Origin: an uncultured Clostridia bacterium
Lineage (GTDB): Bacteria > Bacillota > Clostridia > Lachnospirales > CAG-274
Direction: 5' to 3'
Assembly: GCA_946630405.1 (NCBI GenBank)
Contig: CAMOYW010000036.1
Location: forward strand, 1 to 7,506
Length of the DNA: 7,506 bases
Within the stretch, counting starts at the first letter, position 1; the number at the start of each line of letters is the position of its first letter. The translations under genes were made by a program, and so were the position numbers. Under the pieces are notes generated by a model, which had not been told where the DNA came from, ran no database searches, and saw only the letters and a list, made by a program, of their open reading frames with translations. Positions 1 through 6,514 of this stretch are shown here, one piece after another.

Positions 1-37
1 ATGCGGTAACAGTAGCCAAATATGCGAATGATTAATT

Positions 38-54
38 AAATCAGTGTTTCCTTA
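38..54. repeat. 17-bp exact repeat, copy 1 (copy 2 at 2181-2197)
   Basis: AAATCAGTGTTTCCTTA occurs here and again at 2181-2197, where it covers the last codons and stop of the FGGY kinase on the minus strand. Read on the minus strand, this copy would also encode Arg-Lys-His-stop, but the frame is closed by another stop about 14 codons upstream, so it is not a gene. The rest of 1-187 is AT-rich and I see no gene, RNA or promoter in it that I can support. The copy may be a remnant of a duplicated gene end or chance in AT-rich DNA. Confidence 0.4.
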
Positions 55-187
55 TATGAAAATTTGCAAACAGATGTTTATTTTATTTATTGTATTATTA
101 TTTAGTGTTGCTGTCAAATTAAAACGAAGTTTTTGCTATATATTTTTTTACTTATGGATTTAGGCAAAATTAAATAAATCAGGCAAT

Positions 188-228
188 AAAAGATGTGTCG
201 CCGAAAGAGTATCGGTGACACATCTTTT
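188..228 (-). terminator. intrinsic terminator of the ABC exporter gene
   Basis: A 12-bp perfect stem (188-199 with 217-228) continues through one G-T wobble into four more pairs (201-204 with 212-215) and closes on a 7-base loop. On the minus strand it starts at the last base of the ABC gene's stop codon and ends in a short U run (UUUUAUU). The other strand also ends in U residues, so the hairpin could act in both directions. Confidence 0.85.
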
Positions 229-1910
229 TAAACAGTATCTTTTTCCGTCAGCGTTTTTCCGTCAAATTCTATTATTTTATCGCACAGCTTTAACGTATTG
301 GTACGGTGGGAAATAAATATACAGGTCTTTCCTTCCATGGAACGAAGGTTTTGAAGTAACTCGGCTTCCGTCTTTTCGTCAAGAGCAGATGTTGCTTCGT
401 CCAAAAGGAGAATTGGAGCGCCGCTCAAAAGTGCTCTTGCAACGGCAAGTCTTTGAGTCTGACCTTCGCTCAGTCCGAGACCTCTTTCACCTATTTGGGT
501 GTCAAGTCCGTTTTCAAGGCTTGCCAAAAGTTCACCGAGCATGGCTTTTTCGGCGGCAGCGGTTATTGCCTCATCCGAGGCATCGGGTCGGCAAAACGCG
601 ATATTTTCACGCATGGTGCCCGAAAGTACCATATTACCTTGCGGTACATAAGCAAAAAGCTCACGGCAGGCGGAATTCAACTTTTTTTCGCCCGAGATGA
701 GTTTCAGAAGTATCTCACCCCTATCCGGCTCTATAAGGTTCAAAATAAGCTTTATTATCGTACTCTTGCCCGAACCCGAAGCGCCGGTAATTGCCGTAAA
801 TTCACCCTTTTTAATAAAAGCACTTGCGTTTTTAAGTACCACCTCGTCTTTATAGGCAAAGTCCACCGCTCTAAGCTCTATCCCTTCAAGTTCATCGTAG
901 AGCTTTTTGCACTCTCCGAGGCTCGTCCTATCCTCATCGGGAAGCTCTTCAAGCTCCATGAGCCTCTCCGCAGAAGCAAGGCAAGCGTAGAACTTGGGTA
1001 CAAGCCCGCTGATATTTGCCATGGGTCCCTTTATTTGGTCTATTATCTGCAAAAACGCCGTAAGGGTGCCGAAAGTGAGCGTACCCGCGTTTATGCTCAC
1101 CGCTCCCCATATAAGGGCGGCATAGTAACTGCCCGTAAAGAGAACATACACCCCCGTGTTTGCCACATTGCTGACGGTCTGTTTTTTATACATGACCTTA
1201 AGAGCATTTTTCTGGCGGGAATCGAGTCTGTCTTTTACTATATCATCCGAGGCAAAGCTTTTTATTACTATGATATTTTCAAAACATTCCTGCAAAAAGG
1301 AACGCACCTTACCGTTCTCCGTTTGTAAAAGCTTATGCAGATATTTAAAATGCTTGCTGTACAATTTTGCGGCAACAAACACGAAAACTCCTACCCCGAG
1401 TGCGATCAGGGTAAATCTCGCATCTATCATAAACAGCACCGCAAGCCCCGCAATAAGGCGTGTGATAAGTGCGATAGCGGTAGGTACTATGTCCACCACG
1501 CCGTTTATTATCACATCCACATCCGAGGTAAAGCGGTTTATAAGCTCGCCCGAATGGTAGGCATTCAATTCGCTCCACTTCTTTTTAAGCAGCTTTTCAA
1601 ATACTCCCTGCTTTATGGCTATATCGCCTCTTCCGAGGGCGCGAATGGCAATATTGTTATAAACAATGTTGAGTGCCGCTTGAAAGCATATCACAAGCAA
1701 GAGTTCAAGCCCCGCAAACCAAAGAGAGCCTTCCGTATCTCCCGTGGCAATATCAAGCACACGCTTAGACACAAGAGCAAGCCATATAAACCCGAAGGAA
1801 ATCGCCCCCGTAATGACCGAAAGGGCTGCCACCCACTTTATTTCACGCCTTGTGTAATGTAATATCCAATTAAAAGCCCCCTTCACGGGCTTAAATTTCT
1901 TTTTGTGCAT
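228..1910 (-). CDS. ABC exporter half-transporter, fused membrane and ATPase domains
   Basis: This 560-residue protein has the architecture of type IV ABC exporters (the MsbA/LmrA/MdlB-like group), which work as dimers in the cytoplasmic membrane and pump a substrate out using ATP. Residues about 20-310 form the transmembrane domain with several hydrophobic helices. Residues about 345-560 form the nucleotide-binding domain: Walker A GASGSGKST (376-384), Q-loop Gln424 in YVPQ, signature LSEGQ (480-484, a variant of LSGGQ), Walker B ILLLDE (500-505), D-loop SALD (508-511) and switch His535. All catalytic elements are present, so it should be active. The ATG start is bounded by an in-frame stop five codons upstream, but no clear Shine-Dalgarno precedes it and I could not assign a promoter. 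No partner half-transporter lies in the window, so it may be a homodimer or pair with a gene elsewhere. The substrate cannot be read from the sequence. Confidence 0.93.
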   Translation of the reverse strand: MHKKKFKPVKGAFNWILHYTRREIKWVAALSVITGAISFGFIWLALVSKRVLDIATGDTEGSLWFAGLELLLVICFQAALNIVYNNIAIRALGRGDIAIKQGVFEKLLKKKWSELNAYHSGELINRFTSDVDVIINGVVDIVPTAIALITRLIAGLAVLFMIDARFTLIALGVGVFVFVAAKLYSKHFKYLHKLLQTENGKVRSFLQECFENIIVIKSFASDDIVKDRLDSRQKNALKVMYKKQTVSNVANTGVYVLFTGSYYAALIWGAVSINAGTLTFGTLTAFLQIIDQIKGPMANISGLVPKFYACLASAERLMELEELPDEDRTSLGECKKLYDELEGIELRAVDFAYKDEVVLKNASAFIKKGEFTAITGASGSGKSTIIKLILNLIEPDRGEILLKLISGEKKLNSACRELFAYVPQGNMVLSGTMRENIAFCRPDASDEAITAAAEKAMLGELLASLENGLDTQIGERGLGLSEGQTQRLAVARALLSGAPILLLDEATSALDEKTEAELLQNLRSMEGKTCIFISHRTNTLKLCDKIIEFDGKTLTEKDTV

Positions 1911-2063
1911 ATTCGTACCGTTTTAAGTTTTTTCTTTTTCAACAAATATTCCAAAATCATTTTTTAAAATAATATAATCTATACATAATACATTGTTATT
2001 TGATATAATGTATGTACAAATTGCATTATCTAATTCTGAAAACGTACATATATCTTCATAGCA

Positions 2064-2179
2064 CCGGTTTTTCATAGTTTTCACTGACTTTAAAATAACG
2101 GATATAAACTAATAAATTTGCCATTAAGTTTTATACGTTATAAATGCGGATTTTTATATAGAAATATTCCGGTTTTTCA
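2064..2179. repeat. AT-rich gap with 11-bp direct repeat CCGGTTTTTCA
   Basis: The 273-base gap between the kinase stop and the ABC start is strongly AT-rich and has no credible ORF. CCGGTTTTTCA occurs twice in the same orientation, at 2064-2074 and 2169-2179, the second just downstream of the kinase stop. A weak 7-bp inverted repeat (ATACATT 1988-1994 with AATGTAT 2007-2013) lies nearer the ABC gene. I found no strong terminator for the kinase operon here. The role of the repeats is unknown. Confidence 0.35.
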
Positions 2180-2180
2180 A

Positions 2181-2197
2181 AAATCAGTGTTTCCTTA
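2181..2197. repeat. 17-bp exact repeat, copy 2
   Basis: This is the second copy of the 17-mer at 38-54. It spans the final codons and TGA stop of the kinase gene plus three bases beyond. The flanking bases differ from those of copy 1 on both sides. Confidence 0.4.
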
Positions 2198-3788
2198 AAT
2201 CGGCGTTTAATGCTTTGAAATGCTTTGCATTGCTGTTATAAAGCTTGCAAAACACTTTATAGTTTCGTTCGTAGATGGCTTTAACGGATGCATTGGGATG
2301 ATAAGTTGCTTTTATGGGTATCATTTTCTCTATTGTTTTTGAGGAGTCTATGATATTCATTCCGAGTGCTGTCATCATGGCGGCACCGATTGCACCGGCG
2401 TTTTGAGGCTCGTCAATCGTTTCAATCGTTTTTCCCGTTATATCCGCAAGCATTTGACAGGTGACCGGTGAAAGAGCACCTCCACCTACAAATCGTATAG
2501 TATCCGAGGTTTTGATTTTTTGAGCTTCACATTCCAAAAGCCAACGCAAATGGAAGCATATACCTTCAAGAACGGCTCGAATCATATCTCGCTTCCCGTT
2601 TTCAAGCTTCAGATTAAAGAATATGCCGCCGGCATTGGAATCTTCAAAGGGACTTCTGTTTCCGTGCATCCAAGGTGTAAATATTATGCCGTTTGCACCC
2701 GGAGGAACTTTATTGACTTCATATGATAAATAATCATATAAACTTTTGTATATATTTTCGTGATCCTTCGGAATATTTTTCTTTTCTAAATATATGCCGA
2801 TTTCGTCAAGTGCAAGATGATCTTTGACCCATTCAAAACATTTGCCCGCTGTTTCCAACTCGGCGTAGTAATGGAACATTCCGGGTAGTGCAGACATAAC
2901 GCCCGTCATACTGTGAAGGGGATCCACGACCTGATGATCTATAAGCGTGATTACCCAGCCCGATGTACCTATGTAAATATGTGTCTGCCCCGGTGTGGTA
3001 CAGCCGGCACCTATACCCGTAAGAGTCGCATCTCCGCCGCTGAAAACGGGAATGCCTTCGGTCAGCCCAAGTTCCGATGCCGCTTGTTTAGTCAAGTTTC
3101 CGGCTTTTTCGGTGCAATTTATAATCTTTGGAAGATGCTTTGGCGCGACTCCGTACATTTTTGCAAGTCCTATATTCCATCCTTCTTTGCCTTTTCGTGT
3201 GTCATAAAGAAAGGTTGAAAAGGCTGAGTCTACCGTCCTTACAATATTGCCTGTGCAACGGAATGCCAAATAGTCGTTCACATCGAGCCATTTGTATACA
3301 TTCTTAAATATTTGAGGCTCGTTGTTTTCCACCCATTTATATTTATAAACGGGGTCTTTTACGCTTATTGATGCCGTTTTATTTATATATAGATTTCTGA
3401 ATAGCTTGAAAGCGTCGCACCCGTTTATCCTGATAAGTCCGCTTTCGATACCTTTTTTGAATTCTGTGTACGCCCTTGTATCAAGATAATTCATGGGGCG
3501 TCGTAAGACATTTCCGTTTTGATCCACAAGCACAACACTCTGCATTTGTGCGCAAAATGAGATGCCGATAATTTCGGATGGTTTTACTTCCGTTTTTGTG
3601 AAAAGATCTTTTGTGGAGCTTACTATCGCATTCCACCACTCATTTTCATCCTGCTCAACACCGCCGTTTTCAAGAATGTACATATTGTATTCGGCACTTG
3701 TATGGCATATCATTTTTACGGTTGAGCTGATATCAAAAAGACAGGTTTTCACGGCACTTGAACCGAAATCGTAAACGATTATTTTCAT
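2184..3788 (-). CDS. FGGY-family carbohydrate kinase (xylulokinase-like)
   Basis: This cytoplasmic ATP-dependent kinase would phosphorylate a sugar or polyol. The FGGY/actin-like fold is shown by the N-terminal phosphate-binding motif around DFGSSAVKTCLFD (7-19), the xylulokinase-like substrate stretch AQMQSVVLVD (80-89) with YLDTR (101-105), the catalytic-base region GGDATLTGIGAG with Asp253, the second phosphate motif IYIGTSGW (271-278), and the adenosine-site motif VGGGALSPVTCQMLADITG (434-452). At 534 residues it is slightly longer than typical xylulokinases (about 490-500). Gln83 sits where xylulokinases usually have the His of the MHG motif, so xylulose is not assured; ribulose, gluconate or a polyol are alternatives. 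Start: AAGGA (3796-3800) lies 7 bases before the ATG. The gene is second in an operon behind the HAD phosphatase and presumably uses its promoter. Confidence 0.88.
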   Translation of the reverse strand: MKIIVYDFGSSAVKTCLFDISSTVKMICHTSAEYNMYILENGGVEQDENEWWNAIVSSTKDLFTKTEVKPSEIIGISFCAQMQSVVLVDQNGNVLRRPMNYLDTRAYTEFKKGIESGLIRINGCDAFKLFRNLYINKTASISVKDPVYKYKWVENNEPQIFKNVYKWLDVNDYLAFRCTGNIVRTVDSAFSTFLYDTRKGKEGWNIGLAKMYGVAPKHLPKIINCTEKAGNLTKQAASELGLTEGIPVFSGGDATLTGIGAGCTTPGQTHIYIGTSGWVITLIDHQVVDPLHSMTGVMSALPGMFHYYAELETAGKCFEWVKDHLALDEIGIYLEKKNIPKDHENIYKSLYDYLSYEVNKVPPGANGIIFTPWMHGNRSPFEDSNAGGIFFNLKLENGKRDMIRAVLEGICFHLRWLLECEAQKIKTSDTIRFVGGGALSPVTCQMLADITGKTIETIDEPQNAGAIGAAMMTALGMNIIDSSKTIEKMIPIKATYHPNASVKAIYERNYKVFCKLYNSNAKHFKALNADLRKH

Positions 3789-3807
3789 ATTTTGTTCCTT
3801 TTACGCT

Positions 3808-4440
3808 TTATTCCTCCAAATGGATATTGGTTCCCGTGTCTGTTTTGCGATAAGCTCTGTTTAACATTTTTTTATCAAGATCAGGCCACTTGTTAACTTT
3901 TTGTGCTTTGTTCGTTATTAAATATGCTTCTTCGGCACACAAGGCAATTGGAAGATCGGAAATGGAATCGGAGTAGAAGTTATCTATAATGGGGAATCCG
4001 TGTTCAAAAATGTAACGTGCTTTTTCCTTTGCATACATCAAATTGTTAGTAAATACACCAAATTCACGGTCGTATTCGGAAGCCACATAATTCACCCCGA
4101 GTCTTTTGGCAATAGGGGCGATTATACACTCGGGTGATGCACTTATAATAAGATCGTCGGACTTTTTTTGAGAAAGATACCACGAGGAAATTCTCTTTTC
4201 ATGCACATCCCAAAATTTCTCTATCTGCTCTTCAAAATCGTCTATCATCCCAAGAAAGCTGAAAATTTTGCGTTCAAATTTATATCTTTTCATCTTTCCG
4301 ACTTTATACAGAAATAAGCTTGAAAAAGCTTTCGGAGCATATTTGAACCACAGCTTTGGATGGCGTTTTGCACACCACAACGCAAAGCTGACGGTACAAT
4401 CCGGATAATAGATGGTTCCGTCAAAATCATAAACATTCAT
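3808..4440 (-). CDS. HAD-superfamily phosphatase, subfamily IB
   Basis: This is a 210-residue cytoplasmic phosphatase that would use an aspartyl-phosphate intermediate and Mg2+. Motif I is DFDGT (5-9), with Asp5 as nucleophile and Asp7 as acid/base. Motif II is the serine in IISASPE (98-104), motif III probably Lys138, and motif IV SDSISD (157-162) with Asp158 and Asp162 as Mg2+ ligands. The helical insert at about 14-90 between motifs I and II is the C1 cap expected of the SerB/PgpC-like IB group. The start is fixed because motif I begins at residue 5, although no good Shine-Dalgarno precedes the ATG. The gene is first in an operon with the FGGY kinase, whose start lies 17 bases past this stop. 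The substrate is unknown: family members act on phosphoserine, phosphatidylglycerophosphate and other phosphate esters. The pairing with a sugar kinase hints at a phosphorylated sugar or polyol, but that is inference. Confidence 0.87.
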   Translation of the reverse strand: MNVYDFDGTIYYPDCTVSFALWCAKRHPKLWFKYAPKAFSSLFLYKVGKMKRYKFERKIFSFLGMIDDFEEQIEKFWDVHEKRISSWYLSQKKSDDLIISASPECIIAPIAKRLGVNYVASEYDREFGVFTNNLMYAKEKARYIFEHGFPIIDNFYSDSISDLPIALCAEEAYLITNKAQKVNKWPDLDKKMLNRAYRKTDTGTNIHLEE

Positions 4441-4482
4441 AGCATTATTCTTGTTTTTAATCTCACAAATATTTTCTTTACT

Positions 4483-4511
4483 ATTTTAACATATAGGAGT
4501 AAAATACTCAA
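4483..4511 (-). promoter_or_regulatory. sigma-A-type promoter of the HAD-kinase operon
   Basis: On the minus strand, TTGAGT (4511-4506) is followed by a 17-base spacer and TAAAAT (4488-4483). A TG dinucleotide one base before the -10 box makes it an extended -10. The -35 matches TTGACA at 4 of 6 and the -10 matches TATAAT at 5 of 6. The predicted start of transcription is near 4476, leaving a 5' leader of about 36 bases before the HAD ATG. Confidence 0.7.
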
Positions 4512-4579
4512 TAGCGAATGGCGATAGAATACGCCGCTTTTATTCTCCGACTGCAAGTGTAATTGAATATTAAATATCC

Positions 4580-4597
4580 TGTAACACTATTGTAACA
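4580..4597 (+). promoter_or_regulatory. candidate WalR (YycF) box, TGTAAC-N5-TGTAAC
   Basis: The direct repeat TGTAAC (4580-4585), ACTAT, TGTAAC (4591-4596) matches the published WalR/YycF consensus TGTWAH-N5-TGTWAH at every defined position. TGTWACA is self-complementary, so the minus strand also reads TGTTAC-AATAG-TGTTAC (4597-4581), again a full match. The 11-bp period fits tandem binding by an OmpR/PhoB-family response regulator. The box occupies the -35 region of the promoter whose -10 is at 4607-4612, and no good -35 hexamer is present, as expected if activation depends on a bound regulator. The genes driven are YycH/YycI-like, which supports the assignment. Repression by occlusion is also possible. 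Confidence 0.65.
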
Positions 4598-4605
4598 ATA
4601 GTGTT
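4583..4605. repeat. perfect 10-bp inverted repeat over the -35 region
   Basis: AACACTATTG (4583-4592) and CAATAGTGTT (4596-4605) are exact reverse complements with a 3-base spacer (TAA). The dyad overlaps the candidate WalR box and ends one base before the -10 element. It could be an operator for a dimeric repressor. No T run follows, so I do not read it as a terminator. Confidence 0.6.
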
Positions 4606-4606
4606 G

Positions 4607-4612
4607 TATAAT
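4607..4612 (+). promoter_or_regulatory. -10 box (TATAAT) of the secreted-protein/yycHI cluster
   Basis: A consensus TATAAT lies 75 bases before the first ATG. The window 17 bases upstream (about 4584-4589) holds no TTGACA-like hexamer and is covered by the TGTAAC repeats. Transcription would start near 4619, giving a leader of about 70 bases that ends in AAAGGTGG (4673-4680), a good ribosome-binding site. Confidence 0.65.
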
Positions 4613-4687
4613 CAATGTATAAAGTAGGGCGAGTAAACACATACCCCTATTTATAACGACTCTATTATACGGAAAGGTGGCGATGAT

Positions 4688-5140
4688 ATGAAAAGAATAA
4701 TAGCTTTATTGTCCTTTGTGATGCTTTTTGCAACGCTCAGCCTTGCCGCATCCGTATCGGTTATGGCCGCCGGAGTTGAGAACTTTAAGATAACGGGCGG
4801 TATATCCCTTGACAAACCGTCGGAGATCACCTTTGACAGCACAAGAGTAATATCGGGCACAGCCGAAAAGGGTGCGAAGATCACCATTACCCTTTATGAG
4901 CCGTACACAACGGCAGACGGCACCACCGCCTACAATATAATCAGGACCTACAGCGTGACGGTAGGTAACACGGGCATATTCAGCCAGAGTGTCAGCCTCA
5001 GAGAGGGCAAAAATTACATAGTGGTAGCAGCCTACAAGGACGGCCGCTACAGCGAAGCCAAAACGACCGTAAACAGAAAGAACAAAGTTCTTCAAGCGGT
5101 GCTTTCACAAAGCATTGCCGTTCCCGGCGGTGGCTTCTGA
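4688..5140 (+). CDS. small secreted Ig-like-fold protein
   Basis: This 150-residue protein has a classic signal peptide: basic MKR start, hydrophobic core at about 4-24, and a likely cleavage site after VMA (25-27). The mature part of about 123 residues has alternating beta-strand character and resembles bacterial Ig-like adhesion or scaffold domains, with the segment from about Val54 (VISGTAEKGAKITITLYE) through IVVAAYKDGRYSEAKTTV. There are no cysteines, no lipobox, no LPXTG sorting signal and no obvious catalytic motif. It should be released or held non-covalently in the wall. The start is fixed by AAAGGTGG 7 bases upstream. It is the first gene after the candidate WalR-controlled promoter and is followed by a terminator and then yycHI, so an envelope role is inferred. 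I do not recognise the exact family. Confidence 0.85.
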   Translation: MKRIIALLSFVMLFATLSLAASVSVMAAGVENFKITGGISLDKPSEITFDSTRVISGTAEKGAKITITLYEPYTTADGTTAYNIIRTYSVTVGNTGIFSQSVSLREGKNYIVVAAYKDGRYSEAKTTVNRKNKVLQAVLSQSIAVPGGGF

Positions 5141-5154
5141 TATCGGTTTATTTC

Positions 5155-5184
5155 GGGCTGTCGATTATCGGCAGCCCTTTTATT
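5155..5184 (+). terminator. intrinsic terminator between the secreted gene and yycH
   Basis: A 9-bp GC-rich stem (5155-5163 with 5169-5177, one G-T wobble) closes on the loop ATTAT and is followed by TTTTATT. It lies 14 bases after the stop of the secreted gene and 10 bases before the yycH ATG. No clear promoter lies between, so yycHI is probably expressed by partial read-through. Confidence 0.8.
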
Positions 5185-5194
5185 GCATTTAATT

Positions 5195-6514
5195 ATGAAA
5201 AATTTAGGTAAAAATCTTTTAATTGCATCCCTGATGCTGCTTGCGATATATCAAACAGCAATACTATGGTTCGACGGATATGCCGACAAAAGCATATTTT
5301 CTCTGTTTAAAAAAAGCACCATCGGCTACAATATGCCCTATGCCATAGACAGGCTTATCGTAAACCTGGGTGACAATAAGCTTGTGGTCAAGACAGACGG
5401 TATATACGACGAAGAATATATGCACAGGCTCGATAAAATGGTCGCCACGGCACTTACAAACGGAGACTTCGGACTTATAGAAACGACGGATGCCGCCTCT
5501 CTTCTTTCCCGCAGGTGTATAATCTACCAATACAACTGCAGTATAAAGGGCAGCGACATAAGCGAAATGTTCAACATCCCGGAAGATATTGCAATACAGA
5601 TCATAAGCTGCGACAGCATACTCCTTCGCCCTTCTTCGGACAGCGGCATACTGACCGTTATATTTGCAGACAGCAGACTTAAAACGGCAGCAACTTTCAC
5701 CCTGAACGACAAGGATATGACACAGGAATGTTACGAACTGTGCGGTATAATTAAAGCCGACGAGGAAAACTTTACCTACCTTTCAACCGCACAAAATTCC
5801 TTCACCCTGTTTTCGAGAAACCTCTTTATCCCCGTATGGCAGGACAACACCTATATGTTTACCTGTGCGCAAGGATACACCCCTCTCAAGGATTTTTCGG
5901 ATATAGAGGGAAATGCCGACATATTCTTTGCAAACCCCGTAAACAAGCTCAATATCCGAACGGGAGACGGCTATACATTCAGCGATGATAACACCGTGGT
6001 AAAGCTTCAAAACGATGTGTTTGAATATTCAAGCTACGAGGTAAAAACGGGAAGCGACGACTTTGACATATCCTACCTTGCGGCAGTCAAGCTCCTTGCA
6101 AGCGACAGCTATATAAGAAACGAATACTATCTCTACGATTACAAGCAAAACGAAGGCGGCGGCTACAGCTTCTACTTTAACTACAAACTAAATGCCATGC
6201 CCGTAGTGCCGAGCGAAACACTTAAAAAGGAAAAGGATATAGAAAGCTTTATAGAGGTAAGGACAAAAGGCGGAGCCGTAAACCGCTACAAAAAGTATGT
6301 TGTGGCATTTAAAGACAGCGATTTTAAAATAAGGGCGGAGATAGATTATATAACCGCTATCGACAAGCTCTTTATGCGCCTCTACGGGGAAGGCAAAAGC
6401 GAAAGCGTGGACTCCATACGCCTTAAATACTGCTACACCCCCGGCACGGAACATACAAACCCCTGTTGGGTCATCACGGTCAAAAATATCGACTTTACCG
6501 AGGAGGTAAGCTGA
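5195..6514 (+). CDS. yycH: YycH-like membrane-anchored regulatory protein
   Basis: This 439-residue protein has one N-terminal membrane segment (about 7-27, after MKNLGK) and a long extracytoplasmic remainder of mixed alpha/beta character. In Bacillus, YycH (about 450 residues, same topology) acts with YycI in the membrane to modulate the WalK histidine kinase of cell-wall homeostasis. The call rests on topology, length, a segment resembling the start of the YycH extracellular part (DRLIVNLGDNKLVVKTDG, 52-69), and above all the overlapping YycI-like gene downstream. Overall sequence similarity by eye is weak. The ATG at 5195 is preferred over an in-frame TTG at 5183, which lies in the terminator's T tract and has no ribosome-binding site. 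The ATG also lacks a Shine-Dalgarno, which is unusual beside the strong one of the next gene. walR and walK are not adjacent within the window. Confidence 0.65.
   Translation: MKNLGKNLLIASLMLLAIYQTAILWFDGYADKSIFSLFKKSTIGYNMPYAIDRLIVNLGDNKLVVKTDGIYDEEYMHRLDKMVATALTNGDFGLIETTDAASLLSRRCIIYQYNCSIKGSDISEMFNIPEDIAIQIISCDSILLRPSSDSGILTVIFADSRLKTAATFTLNDKDMTQECYELCGIIKADEENFTYLSTAQNSFTLFSRNLFIPVWQDNTYMFTCAQGYTPLKDFSDIEGNADIFFANPVNKLNIRTGDGYTFSDDNTVVKLQNDVFEYSSYEVKTGSDDFDISYLAAVKLLASDSYIRNEYYLYDYKQNEGGGYSFYFNYKLNAMPVVPSETLKKEKDIESFIEVRTKGGAVNRYKKYVVAFKDSDFKIRAEIDYITAIDKLFMRLYGEGKSESVDSIRLKYCYTPGTEHTNPCWVITVKNIDFTEEVS
6501..6506 (+). promoter_or_regulatory. ribosome-binding site of yycI
   Basis: AGGAGG, a full Shine-Dalgarno match, lies 7 bases before the ATG at 6514 and within the last codons of yycH. 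It decides the yycI start against the longer reading that begins inside yycH at 6466, and suggests coupled translation. Confidence 0.9.

Noticed and set aside
1..187. Possible tRNA, riboswitch or gene end at the left edge
   Set aside because: I found no cloverleaf, conserved riboswitch core or open frame; the stretch is AT-rich with stops in all frames that I checked.
453..1328. Plus-strand ORF of 291 codons
   Set aside because: It lies wholly antisense to the ABC exporter, whose frame holds every ATPase motif. The translation has no recognisable domain and no ribosome-binding site.
4706..5095. Minus-strand ORF of 129 codons over the secreted gene
   Set aside because: The plus-strand frame has a signal peptide, a ribosome-binding site and a promoter; the antisense frame has none.
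5138..5197. Possible TGA read-through fusing the secreted protein to YycH
   Set aside because: The two frames are in phase and open except for the TGA, but a strong terminator lies in the linker and the YycH part has its own N-terminal membrane anchor after a basic start. The phase agreement is probably chance.
6466..6513. Longer yycI start at 6466
   Set aside because: It lies inside yycH, lacks a ribosome-binding site, and would add a tail before the conserved MDWKKAK start, which has AGGAGG at the right spacing.
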